This document shows, one piece after another, positions 38,465 through 46,238 of a stretch of DNA of 64,000 nucleotides; positions within the stretch are counted from its first letter, which is position 1, and the number at the start of each line of letters is the position of its first letter. This DNA comes from Planctobacterium marinum (GTDB taxonomy: Bacteria > Pseudomonadota > Gammaproteobacteria > Enterobacterales > Alteromonadaceae). The notes under the pieces were generated by a model. The model was not told the DNA's origin and did not search any database. It was given only the letters and a program-made list of their open reading frames with translations. A program made the translations under genes and the position numbers. Location: assembly GCF_020687805.1 (NCBI RefSeq), contig NZ_JAJEWQ010000005.1:285366-349365 (forward strand). Direction: 5' to 3'.

Positions 38465-39115
38465 CTATTCTTCCAATTCTGTTTTTTTCATGGTTATCAG
38501 ATAACGATCTGCGTCCAGTCCCGGTACTACAATTTGCTCTGCCTTAAGCACAGAAAACTGCGCCGGCAAAGCCTGCAATTCCTGCTCAGGATATTGTCCT
38601 TTGAGCGCCAAAAATGCACCGTTTTGGTTAGTCAGGTGATGACACCACTGTAACATATCGGCAATTGACGCAAAGGCTCGACTGATAACACCATCAAAGG
38701 CAGAGTCGGGTTGAAAATCCTCAACCCTGGATTGCACAGGCTCTATATTAGTAAGAGATAATTCATATGCAACCTGTTTAATGAACCTGATGCGCTTTCC
38801 TAAGCTGTCTAACAACGTAAAATGTTTATCAGGATTCATAATGGCCAGTGGAATGCCGGGTAATCCCGGTCCGGTTCCTACGTCGACATAGCGTTGTGCT
38901 GACAGGAAAGGAGCAATAGCAATGGAGTCCAGAATATGGACATAAAGCATTTGCTCCGGATCTCTGACCGAGGTGAGATTATAGGCCTTGTTCCATTTGT
39001 GCAGCAATTGCAAAAAACTCAGCAGTTTTTGTTTTTGCTCCGCGGAAACAGACAAGCCAAGTTGTTGCACTGCATTATCAAAATCCAGTGCAATTTTTTC
39101 AAAGGGAAAATTCAT
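38465..39115 (-). CDS. rsmG: 16S rRNA m7G527 methyltransferase RsmG (GidB)
   Basis: 216-residue SAM-dependent enzyme methylating G527 of 16S rRNA; loss gives low-level streptomycin resistance. NLTSVRDPEQMLYVHILDS and the SAM loop YVDVGTGPGLPGIPLAIM mark the family. Its ATG overlaps the mnmG stop (TGATG), as expected for the mnmG-rsmG-parA-parB operon. Confidence 0.97.
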   Translation of the reverse strand: MNFPFEKIALDFDNAVQQLGLSVSAEQKQKLLSFLQLLHKWNKAYNLTSVRDPEQMLYVHILDSIAIAPFLSAQRYVDVGTGPGLPGIPLAIMNPDKHFTLLDSLGKRIRFIKQVAYELSLTNIEPVQSRVEDFQPDSAFDGVISRAFASIADMLQWCHHLTNQNGAFLALKGQYPEQELQALPAQFSVLKAEQIVVPGLDADRYLITMKKTELEE

Positions 39116-41013
39116 CAGGCGGATTTACGCAATAAACCGTGTTTTTTCAGATAAACCAATAATAACGAAATCGCCGCTGGCGTGATACCAGAAATTCGGG
39201 AAGCCTGACCGATAGTTTCGGGTCTGGCATCCGATAATTTTGCCACCACTTCGTTAGACAACCCGGAAATAACAGAAAAATCCATATCCGCAGGGATCTT
39301 GGTATGCTCATTGCGCTTGGTGCGTTCAATCTCATCCATCTGACGAGCAATGTATCCCGCGTACTTGATTTGAATTTCCACCTGTTCCGCTGCTTGCTCA
39401 TTGGCATCCAGTAAACCGGAATCCAGTGCTGGCAATGACATCAGTGTGGCGTAAGTCATTTCCGGTCTGCGGATCAGCTCTTCCAGTGAGTGTTCGCGGG
39501 TAACCGGGTTTTTCAAAATACTGTTCAGCTCTGGTACTACCGGGTGTTTTGGATGCACCCAGGTAGAGCGCAAACGCTGTTTTTCCTGCTCTACCGCTTC
39601 CACTTTGGCATTAAACGCCTGCCAGCGATGTTCATCCACCAAACCGGCTTTGTAGCCTAATTCGGTTAAGCGAATATCAGCGTTGTCTTCCCGCAGCAAC
39701 AGGCGATATTCGGCGCGACTGGTAAACATGCGGTACGGCTCTTTGGTACCCAGGGTAGCCAAATCGTCAATCAATACCCCAAGATAAGCCTGTTCGCGAC
39801 CTAAGATCAGAGGATCTTTGCCCAGTACCTGCAGCGCGGCATTAGCGCCCGCCATCAACCCCTGAGCACCGGCTTCTTCATAGCCTGTAGTACCGTTGAT
39901 TTGACCGGCGAAAAACAGGCCATTCACAAATTTGGTTTCCAGGGTTTGTTTCAGATCTCTGGGATCAAAAAAGTCATATTCGATGGCATATCCGGGGCGA
40001 ATGACATGGGCGTTTTCGAAACCGCGAATACTGTGGATCAATGCCATCTGGACATCGAACGGTAAACTGGTGGAGATCCCATTGGGGTAGACTTCAATGG
40101 AATTCAGACCTTCGGGCTCGACAAAAATCTGATGCGTTTCCTTATCGGCAAAACGCATGATTTTGTCTTCGATGGAAGGACAATAACGTGGACCTATGCC
40201 TTCAATCACACCGGTGTACATAGGAGAACGGTCCAGTCCGGAGCGGATAATATCGTGGGTCCGGCTATTGGTGTGGGTGATGTAACAGGAAATCTGCCGC
40301 GGATGTTGCTCTCTGTTTCCCAGATAGGAAAACACCGGTAACGGTGTATCGCCCGGTTGTTCCTGCATCACAGAATAATCCAGACTGCGGGCATCCAGTC
40401 GGGCAGGGGTACCGGTTTTTAATCTGTCGACTCTGAACGGCAATGCCCGCAAACGTTTTGCCAGGGCATTGGAAGGGGCATCACCTGCACGCCCCCCTTG
40501 ATGATTTTCCAGCCCAATATGGATCACGCCACCGAGGAACGTACCAGCTGTAAGCACGACTGCTTTGGCTTTAAAGCGCACGCCCATCTGAGTAACAACA
40601 CCCACGATCTGATCGTTTTCGATAATAAAGTCATCGCAGGATTGCTGGAAAATAGTGAGATTTTCCTGATGTTCCAGTTTATGACGAATGTGACTGCGAT
40701 ACAGCGCTCTGTCTGCCTGGGCACGGGTAGCCCGAACCGCGGGTCCTTTACTGGCATTTAAGGTGCGAAACTGAATACCGGCGTGATCGATGGCCACCGC
40801 CATTTCACCCCCTAAGGCATCAATTTCTTTAACTAAGTGTCCTTTACCTATACCGCCTATTGCGGGATTACAAGACATCTGACCCAGAGTTTCCATATTT
40901 TGGGTTAACAGAAGCGTGCGTACACCTATTCTGGCTGCTGCTAATGCAGCCTCAGTGCCGGCATGTCCACCACCGACAATGATCACATCGTAATCTTGTG
41001 CGTAAATCATCAA
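39115..41013 (-). CDS. mnmG: tRNA modification enzyme MnmG (GidA)
   Basis: 632-residue FAD-binding partner of MnmE, together installing the 5-carboxymethylaminomethyl group on wobble uridine of certain tRNAs. FAD loop [19 protein letters not shown] (about 11-29), [16 protein letters not shown], and the catalytic cysteine region [10 protein letters not shown] (about 256-265) are clear, as is the C-terminal helical domain that binds MnmE. It lies directly beside oriC, the usual position in gammaproteobacteria; transcription away from oriC is probably tied to origin activity. Confidence 0.98.
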   Translation of the reverse strand: MMIYAQDYDVIIVGGGHAGTEAALAAARIGVRTLLLTQNMETLGQMSCNPAIGGIGKGHLVKEIDALGGEMAVAIDHAGIQFRTLNASKGPAVRATRAQADRALYRSHIRHKLEHQENLTIFQQSCDDFIIENDQIVGVVTQMGVRFKAKAVVLTAGTFLGGVIHIGLENHQGGRAGDAPSNALAKRLRALPFRVDRLKTGTPARLDARSLDYSVMQEQPGDTPLPVFSYLGNREQHPRQISCYITHTNSRTHDIIRSGLDRSPMYTGVIEGIGPRYCPSIEDKIMRFADKETHQIFVEPEGLNSIEVYPNGISTSLPFDVQMALIHSIRGFENAHVIRPGYAIEYDFFDPRDLKQTLETKFVNGLFFAGQINGTTGYEEAGAQGLMAGANAALQVLGKDPLILGREQAYLGVLIDDLATLGTKEPYRMFTSRAEYRLLLREDNADIRLTELGYKAGLVDEHRWQAFNAKVEAVEQEKQRLRSTWVHPKHPVVPELNSILKNPVTREHSLEELIRRPEMTYATLMSLPALDSGLLDANEQAAEQVEIQIKYAGYIARQMDEIERTKRNEHTKIPADMDFSVISGLSNEVVAKLSDARPETIGQASRISGITPAAISLLLVYLKKHGLLRKSA

Positions 41014-41029
41014 TAGCCTCTGTTAAAAA

Positions 41030-41640
41030 TGGGGCGCTTATTCTATACACAAATTTGTATTTGTAAACTGATTATATTTTAGTCAGTTTGCAAATGTTAG
41101 CGGTTTTCTCCAAACCTTATAAAAAATAAAGATCTGTATAGATCTTTTATTATTTTTATTATTAAGCACCAGAAAGTCTGTGGAAAAGTCAATATAATTT
41201 AATAAAAACAATGTCTTACGAGTTTAATAAGTTGTCATTTAAAGCTGTATATTACGGGTGTATTACGGTGATAAGTGGTATAGTTATCCACATAGGCAAA
41301 AGTGATCAAACGTTGTTCAACGATCTTCGAACCATGATCTCACCCTTTATTCCCGTATTTATCCACAGGTGTTCATAATTTTTGTTTTTCATGTGTATAA
41401 CTTGTGATCTGCGTTATTTATCGCGAAATCTTCTGTGTGCATAACTTTTGATCAATAAATTGCAGTTAAGTGCAAAATAAATCGTTTTAAGATTCAGGCG
41501 TTTATAAACCAGGCAAAAGTAGCGGTTATTTTGTGCTTTTTTATTAGGGAGCTGATGATTTTCTTAGTTTGCTGGCAGGTAATAGTGGGTTATTCACAGT
41601 GTTAATTATGTGGAAAAGAAGCTTTTTAGTGCTTTTGTAT
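41030..41640. other. oriC: Chromosomal replication origin oriC
   Basis: An AT-rich region next to mnmG with an unwinding-element 13-mer match GATCTTTTATTAT (41141-41153, preceded by another GATCT at 41131) and a cluster of DnaA boxes: TTATCCACA at 41284-41292 and 41359-41367 (plus strand), TTATTCACA at 41590-41598, and on the minus strand TTATACACA (41392-41400), TTATGCACA (41436-41444) and TTTTCCACA (41179-41187, 41609-41617). At least seven GATC (Dam/SeqA) sites lie within 41131-41455, well above expectation. An IHF-like stretch ATCAATAAATTG is at about 41451. The exact right boundary is uncertain. Confidence 0.9.
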
Positions 41641-41781
41641 CGAAATCGGTAGGTCGAGATTCAGTTTTTCAGTGCTGTTTTAACCATTTTCTATAGTTTT
41701 CCTTGAGGCCAAATCTGATTAGATCAGATGTCTTTTAACCATCTTCGAAATTTTAAACTGAAGTGACTTGATTGCGTTTTT

Positions 41782-41960
41782 CTTAGGGGAGCACCCCCAT
41801 TTGCCCTTGGCGCGAGAAACATAATCCAAAATAGCAGAGTCAGCATGACCGCCAATGACAGCGCATCCCTGCGCTGGCATTGGCTGCGACAACATCCCTG
41901 TTGTCACTCATGCTGACTATTTCTGCTATTTAGTATTATCTCGCGAAAGGGCCTGATACC
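41782..41960 (-). repeat. Branched palindromic repeat element, copy A
   Basis: Read on the minus strand it opens GGTATCAGGCCCTTTCGCGA, then outer stems CGCGAGA/TCTCGCG, ATAGCAG/CTGCTAT and GTCAGCATGA/TCATGCTGAC, two inner hairpins GACAACA-GGGA-TGTTGTC and CCAATG...AGCGCA-GGGA-TGCGCT...CATTGG, and closes GGGCAAATGGGGGT and CCCCTAAG. Copy B repeats it 285 bp further on, flanks included. Short open frames through it are not genes. Confidence 0.85.
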
Positions 41961-42066
41961 AGCGGGCTTCGAATATACATCAGCGGGGCTTTAACAAAAT
42001 TGAAATTGATGCCGCCAGATTAAATTGATTGCGAACTTGTAAGCTCCGAGTTTTGATATTGCTTTT

Positions 42067-42255
42067 CTTAGGGGAGCTCCCCTAAAACCCCCATTTGCCC
42101 TTGGCGCGAGAAGCATAATCCAAAATAGCAGAGTCAGCATGACCGCCAATGACAGCGCGTCCCTGCGCTGGCATTGGCTGCGACAACATCCCTGTTGTCA
42201 CTCATGCTAACTATTTCTGCTATTTTGGCTTATCTCGCGAAAGGGCCAGATACCA
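42067..42255 (-). repeat. Branched palindromic repeat element, copy B
   Basis: Same plan and nearly the same sequence as copy A, starting exactly 285 bp later. The outer arm CCAAAATAGCAG/CTGCTATTTTGG is a perfect 12 bp here. The inner hairpins carry GGGA loops; one stem has a G-T pair (AGCGCG against TGCGCT). The 3' hairpin CTTAGGGG-AG-CTCCCCTAAG is intact. Flanking sequence CTTCGAA...TATACAT...AAAATTGAAAT is shared with copy A, showing a tandem duplication. Confidence 0.85.
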
Positions 42256-42845
42256 ACAGACTTCGAACTATACATTGTTGGGGTTTTAATAAAATTGAAA
42301 TGGGTGTCGTTGTAACTCGAATGTCAGTTCATTCCGTATACCAGTCTGTCGAGACTTTTTAGGCTGACTGCCTACTGATCTTCCAAAGAAGACAGCCATT
42401 AATTATTCTGGTTAGGGGACCAAAAGGGTCGGGTTCACTGAAACTGATATTCAATACTCCTTCTGACTAAACTGAGCCAGTTTCGGTAGGTTATTAATTT
42501 TCTGGCCATGGGCAGTTGGTTATTGAGATCACGATGATTTAACAACTGTTTTCAACAAACCTGACCCCGTAGGTATTCGTTTAACACTCAATTTTGAGGA
42601 AGGGATTCGCCCATAATGCACGGGACTTGCCCCACGCTATTCTTCGCAATATGCGACCTCATGGAATTCTTTATGGGTAACCAGTGCCAAAAAAATTATG
42701 CTATGTTTGTTTATGCTAGCCTCCAAATGATTTAGTCTTGAACAAACTAATTATGGCTCTGGTGAAAGCTAACCCACGAAAATGCGGAGGCTAGCACTTT
42801 CAAAAGGAGTCATTGTGTCTAGGGCACAAGGAGTAAATTCTACCT
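42256..42845. other. Noncoding stretch between repeat B and the FRG gene, with an 11-bp inverted repeat
   Basis: About 590 bp with no convincing gene. TGCTAGCCTCC (42714-42724) and GGAGGCTAGCA (42786-42796) are perfect 11-bp inverted repeats, 49 bp before the FRG gene. GGGTCGGGTTC (about 42428) and CCTGACCCC (about 42560) resemble sequences that flank REP-associated transposase genes, but no transposase is present. Confidence 0.4.
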
Positions 42846-43724
42846 ATGTATGATGTTGATGAATCATATGAAACCGCTCGCGATTTTTTTAATGGAATGC
42901 TTGGAGAAAATACCTTTGAGCCAAAAACTGTTTTTGATGTCAGTGATAAAGTCACTAGTAGCTATATTTTTCGCGGTCATGCTCAAAAAGAGTGGAGCCT
43001 TTTGCCAACGGCACATCGAGAAAATAACGGGTTAGAAGGGTATACACCTCAACCTCCTTCTAAAGATAGATCTAGTATTCATAGTGATTTTATTAAATCA
43101 CAAACCCATGCAGAGCTTCGGTCTGTTTATCTATTTTTAGAGGCCGCAGATCATATTGGAATCACAACTCCTCTCGATTATAGCCTGTTCAAAGAAATAG
43201 TTGATGGCTCAGATGATATTTTTAATCCCTCACTATTACCCTGCATTGCCCTCGCACAGCATCATGGGGTGCCCACAAGGTTGCTAGATTGGACCGAATC
43301 GCTATTTGTTGCAGCTTACTTCGCGGCAAAATCAGCTTTATTACAACCAGTTGACTCGTACTTTTCTGTAGTCTGCTTGAATGTCCATATGCTGAATGCA
43401 ATTGACAGTGTTGAGTTGGTATCGGCGCCCAAAGCGGGTAATAGATTTTTGAGAGCTCAGCGAGGATTGTTTACATTAATAAACTCCGCAAACATTTTTT
43501 TCAAAGAGCATGGAAAATGGCCTTCTTTAGAAGACATTATTGCTGAAGAAAAGCCTAACTTAGAGTATGTAAAGCCTAGTGCTATTCGTTTATCCCTACC
43601 TGTTTCTGAAGCTGGCTCGCTGTTAAAGTTACTCTATAAAATCGACATATCAGAGCTAACTATTATGCCTTCGCTTGATAGTGCTGCGGAACACTTTAAA
43701 TATAAAAAAGCACTATGGAAGTAG
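42846..43724 (+). CDS. FRG-domain protein, likely an integron-type gene cassette
   Basis: 292 residues with an FRG domain (PF08867 type): YIFRGHAQKEWSLLPTAHR (40-58), then CIALAQHHGVPTRLLDWT (133-150) and FVAAYFAA. FRG proteins are common in mobile regions and next to defence genes; the biochemical activity is not established. An AAGGAG lies 12 bp before the ATG, a long spacing; an in-frame stop at 42834 rules out a longer start. The gene is AT-rich relative to the core genes. An attC-like site begins 10 bp after the stop, the normal arrangement of an integron cassette, although no integrase is present here. Confidence 0.87.
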   Translation: MYDVDESYETARDFFNGMLGENTFEPKTVFDVSDKVTSSYIFRGHAQKEWSLLPTAHRENNGLEGYTPQPPSKDRSSIHSDFIKSQTHAELRSVYLFLEAADHIGITTPLDYSLFKEIVDGSDDIFNPSLLPCIALAQHHGVPTRLLDWTESLFVAAYFAAKSALLQPVDSYFSVVCLNVHMLNAIDSVELVSAPKAGNRFLRAQRGLFTLINSANIFFKEHGKWPSLEDIIAEEKPNLEYVKPSAIRLSLPVSEAGSLLKLLYKIDISELTIMPSLDSAAEHFKYKKALWK

Positions 43725-43733
43725 ACAAAAGTG

Positions 43734-43869
43734 CCCTAACAATCGCATCAAGTCGGCCGGTGAAAAGCGGGGGCTGGAGCACCAAAATTGCGCGGCATTT
43801 AGTTTTGTGCGTTGCCCAATTTAAGCCAAATTCAGCTTCGTTTTGTTGCCTTTTATACGGGTGTTAGTG
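43734..43869 (+). other. attC-like recombination site (VCR-type)
   Basis: The left end CCCTAAC (43734-43740) pairs with GTTAGTG (43863-43869) at 6 of 7 positions, as do R'' and R' boxes of attC sites. CTAACAATCGCATCAAG follows the pattern of Vibrio cholerae repeats, and TTTAGTTTTGTGCGTTG (43798-43814) closely resembles the VCR segment TTTAGTGTTATGCGTTG as I recall it. Length (about 135 bp) and position right after a gene stop fit. The inner L boxes pair only partly and the R' consensus GTTRRRY is imperfect. Confidence 0.55.
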
Positions 43870-44004
43870 ACTGGCAGCTATGGTGTGTTAGCAGTCAGTC
43901 GAGAAGTACAAGGTGAGTGACAGATATCTTAAACAATCGGTCATCTTAACAAGTTAAGTGCATCATCTTTTTTCTGATTCATGACATAATCCTCTATTGT
44001 AAAG

Positions 44005-44203
44005 TTCGAAGTGCGTTGGTATCAGGCCCATTCGCGAGATAAGCGAAAAGGACAGGTAAAACCTGAAGATGGGCAACAGGGATGTTGCTCAAATCAATGC
44101 AAGTATAGGGACATACTTTCATTGATGGTCTTCAGGTTCTGTCCTTGCAGCTTATGTTTTCTCGCGCCATGGGCGAATGGGGGTTTAAGGGGATCGCCCC
44201 TTA
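44005..44203 (+). repeat. Branched palindromic repeat element, copy C
   Basis: It opens TTCGAAGTGCGTTGGTATCA, as the reverse complements of copies A and B do. Outer stems are GCGAGA/TCTCGC, ATAAGC/GCTTAT, GGACAG/CTGTCC and ACCTGAAGA/TCTTCAGGT. Inner hairpins are GCAACA-GGGA-TGTTGC (44073-44088) and ATCAATG...AAGTAT-AGGGAC-ATACTT...CATTGAT (44092-44125). It ends with GGGCGAATGGGGGTT and the hairpin TAAGGGG/CCCCTTA without a T-run. The first hairpin loop reads ACAGGGATGT, an exact match to the CsrA consensus core ACARGGAUGU. Confidence 0.85.
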
Positions 44204-44354
44204 GAAGAATCACATCAGATCACAGATATTGAAGGATTACGGTTTGCTAAGATAGTATTAAAAGCATTGAACGATGATTTATCCCGTTGAAAACGGAGAA
44301 ATGTATGTCCAGGTGGTAGAGGTTACACCTCATGATTATCGCAGGAGGTCATAA
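44201..44354 (+). pseudogene. Possible remnant of a toxin gene upstream of the XRE gene
   Basis: Two short frames abut: one ends ...GLRFAKIVLKALNDDLSR (stop at 44289), and one, from ATG 44274, reads MIYPVENGEMYVQVVEVTPHD and six further residues to a TAA that overlaps the XRE start codon (TAATG). Together they look like the C-terminal end of a small toxin-type protein split by a frameshift, with its 5' part replaced by repeat element C. I cannot name the family. A genuine 26-residue peptide is the alternative. Confidence 0.35.
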
Positions 44355-44614
44355 TGGTAGATTTTCAAAAAGCTAAGAAGCGAGTTTCAATATCGAGCGG
44401 CGAATCAGTCCGCATCATGCGCGAGCTTCAGGAACTAAGTCAAAATGATTTAGCGAAATTGGCGGATATTCCACAATCAACGATATCGGCTATAGAAAAC
44501 GATCGTGTCAATTTAGGAGTAGAGCGCGCAAAGTCTCTGGCGAGAGCTTTAAAATGCCATCCAGCTGTGCTTGTTTTTCCAGGCTGGGAAGTAGAAGGTG
44601 AGGACGCGGCATAA
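44354..44614 (+). CDS. XRE-family helix-turn-helix regulator, antitoxin-like
   Basis: 86 residues, almost all one Cro/C1-type helix-turn-helix domain (about 17-72): RIMRELQELSQNDLAKLADI and STISAIENDRVNLGVERAKS are the DNA-binding helices. The C-terminal tail VFPGWEVEGEDAA is short and acidic. An AGGAGG site lies 6 bp before the ATG, inside the end of the upstream frame, so translation is coupled to it as in toxin-antitoxin pairs. The upstream partner looks incomplete, so this may be an orphan antitoxin. Confidence 0.83.
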   Translation: MVDFQKAKKRVSISSGESVRIMRELQELSQNDLAKLADIPQSTISAIENDRVNLGVERAKSLARALKCHPAVLVFPGWEVEGEDAA

Positions 44615-44746
44615 CCTAAAGAAATAGTTCAACTCCAAACTGGGAATGTTAGTTATGCAACCTCATGGAACTTTTCTTTTTTTGAGCCCTGCGAAAAAGA
44701 CATTCACGCCATCCATGGTGCTCAATTCCGACCTACATTCGATAAG

Positions 44747-44775
44747 CAACTGCCGAATATTGGTTTCGGCAGTTG
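44747..44775. promoter_or_regulatory. 11-bp hairpin between converging XRE and dnaC genes
   Basis: CAACTGCCGAA and TTCGGCAGTTG are perfectly complementary with a 7-nt loop. Neither side has a T-run, so a termination role is uncertain; it sits between convergent genes where a terminator would be expected. Confidence 0.5.
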
Positions 44776-44797
44776 AACAGCCAGTCACGTTAGTGCT

Positions 44798-45616
44798 TTA
44801 TTTCACCTGATTAGGGCTGTAGCCTGAATTTGGCGTGTATCCGCCAGAAGGGTCGTCCAGCAGTTCATCACGGCGGCTGGGGCCGCTGAATTTAACCTTG
44901 TAGGTATCGTATTCTTTGATGGATTCAAAGCAGTACTGACCCAGAGCGTTTTGCAGTTGGGGCAGATCGTGGTTAGTGATCAAAATGCAGTTCTTTTTGT
45001 TGGCCAGACGCTGCCTTAACAGATTGCCTAACCAGCTTTGAGCATTTTTGTTGAGCTGGGTTTCGTTAACGCAGACTTCATCCAGGATCAGCAAATCCAC
45101 TTCAATCAAATCCCGGTTAATTTCCCGGAATTTTTCCGCCACATTGTCCTGCGCTTTGTAATCCCAGGAGAAAAAGCGCAGTTCCAGTAAACTGGATAAC
45201 TGGCGATACAACACGGTGATCTCATGTTCAGTGATCAGTTCATGGGCGATAGCGCCGGCAATATGGGATTTGCCGCGACCGTAATCGCCGTAAAACAGCA
45301 TCAAATGGGAGCCGCTTTCACGCCAGCTGACATCCTGGTGAGCGGCAATAAAGCTTTTGGCAATACTGACGGCTTCCACGACGTCCTGGCTGTCTAATGC
45401 CAGATTGTCGAAAATCCATTTGGGATTGAGATCAGATTTACCCTGCAAGGTGGTGACTCTTTGCAAACGCGCCTGTTGCTGGGCCTGTTGTACTTCCTGA
45501 TTTGCTTGCAACTCATAGACCTTGCGCATGGATTGATAATCCATGGCCGGTGTCGACTCCAGATTTTTGCCCAGGGTTTGCGAAAATTTTCTTAATTTGT
45601 CGTTAAGATTTTCCAT
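44798..45616 (-). CDS. dnaC: DnaC-like replicative helicase loader (AAA+ ATPase)
   Basis: 272 residues with an AAA+ core: Walker A GDYGRGKSHIAGA (about 108-120), Walker B DLLILDEVCV (about 174-183) and sensor ILITNHD. The N-terminal 70 residues are helical and Gln-rich, the region that in E. coli DnaC binds the DnaB helicase. It loads the replicative helicase at oriC and during PriA restart. Its start overlaps the dnaT stop by 14 bp. The C-terminal tail (GGYTPNSGYSPNQVK) is low-complexity and probably disordered. Confidence 0.9.
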   Translation of the reverse strand: MENLNDKLRKFSQTLGKNLESTPAMDYQSMRKVYELQANQEVQQAQQQARLQRVTTLQGKSDLNPKWIFDNLALDSQDVVEAVSIAKSFIAAHQDVSWRESGSHLMLFYGDYGRGKSHIAGAIAHELITEHEITVLYRQLSSLLELRFFSWDYKAQDNVAEKFREINRDLIEVDLLILDEVCVNETQLNKNAQSWLGNLLRQRLANKKNCILITNHDLPQLQNALGQYCFESIKEYDTYKVKFSGPSRRDELLDDPSGGYTPNSGYSPNQVK

Positions 45617-46238
45617 GATATTTGTCTATAAGCTTCTTGGTATTTTCATCTATGACGACTTCAGGTTGTTTTTTAACTTGCTGATAGCCGACGATTGCAT
45701 CCGGATTGTAGCCTTTGAGTTGGCGTGTTTTCCGGATATGCAGCACGAACTTTTGGGTCCATTGCCACTCTGAATACTGCTGTTCGGGTCTGCCAAGCCA
45801 GTAGGCCACAAACTCGCCCAATTCGGTGTCTGAGTATTCTTTCTGAATTATACCCACCAATTGTGCGATTTCATTAAAGGTTTTTTGTTTAGGTTGCCAG
45901 TCTTTGCCGAGTCTGAAACGCGTCTGAGTTTCCTGCGGGCTGTCTTGCAGAATTAAAGGCAGTCTGAACTGCACACCGCTTAAGGAGCCACTGTCGTCGA
46001 TGTCAGTTAAGGGCTGTAGCAGGCCCTCGGCAATCAGCTCAACGATAAATTCGTTGATTTCCCGGCCAAGTGAGATGTCAGCGCCGCCGTTATTCAATAA
46101 TTCCTGGATGGCTTTATAGCTGAGTGCGGCACAAATACCCGTGTGTATATTGACCGATGGACGGAAGTAGAGCAAATACAGAATTCTTGAATAATTGTGC
46201 AGTGGTTTGGTGAGGTACTGCAGTTCAGTTTGATTCAA
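45603..46238 (-). CDS. dnaT: Primosomal protein DnaT-like
   Basis: 211 residues; the C-terminal DnaT domain is clear in DWQPKQKTFNEIAQLVGI, AYWLGRPEQQYSEWQWTQKF and VLHIRKTRQLKGYNP (about 121-180). The N-terminal half is a winged-helix-like region (SYKAIQELLNNGGADISLGR). DnaT bridges PriA/PriB to DnaB-DnaC in replication restart. It overlaps dnaC, forming a dnaT-dnaC operon as in E. coli, here placed between mioC and the oriC island. Confidence 0.88.
   Translation of the reverse strand: MNQTELQYLTKPLHNYSRILYLLYFRPSVNIHTGICAALSYKAIQELLNNGGADISLGREINEFIVELIAEGLLQPLTDIDDSGSLSGVQFRLPLILQDSPQETQTRFRLGKDWQPKQKTFNEIAQLVGIIQKEYSDTELGEFVAYWLGRPEQQYSEWQWTQKFVLHIRKTRQLKGYNPDAIVGYQQVKKQPEVVIDENTKKLIDKYHGKS

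Noticed and set aside
41719-41907. Open frame of about 60 codons on the minus strand overlapping repeat copy A
   Set aside because: It is made by the palindromic element, has no ribosome-binding site and no family resemblance.
42174-42362. Open frame of about 60 codons running out of repeat copy B
   Set aside because: It starts inside the palindrome and has no coding character; the region is repeat sequence.
42420-42580. Remnant of a REP-associated transposase (sequences like GGGGTCAGGTT and a minus-strand ATGGCCAGAAAATTAATAACC-type frame)
   Set aside because: The frame is only about two dozen codons and carries none of the transposase motifs; flank similarity alone is too weak. The motif is cited only as a landmark.
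44011-44232. Open frame of 73 codons across repeat copy C
   Set aside because: Same reason: it is the translated palindrome, not a conserved protein.
44609-44658. GCATAAC/GTTATGC inverted repeat after the XRE gene as a second attC site
   Set aside because: It is only about 50 bp, the R and L boxes do not fit the consensus, and the pairing could be chance.
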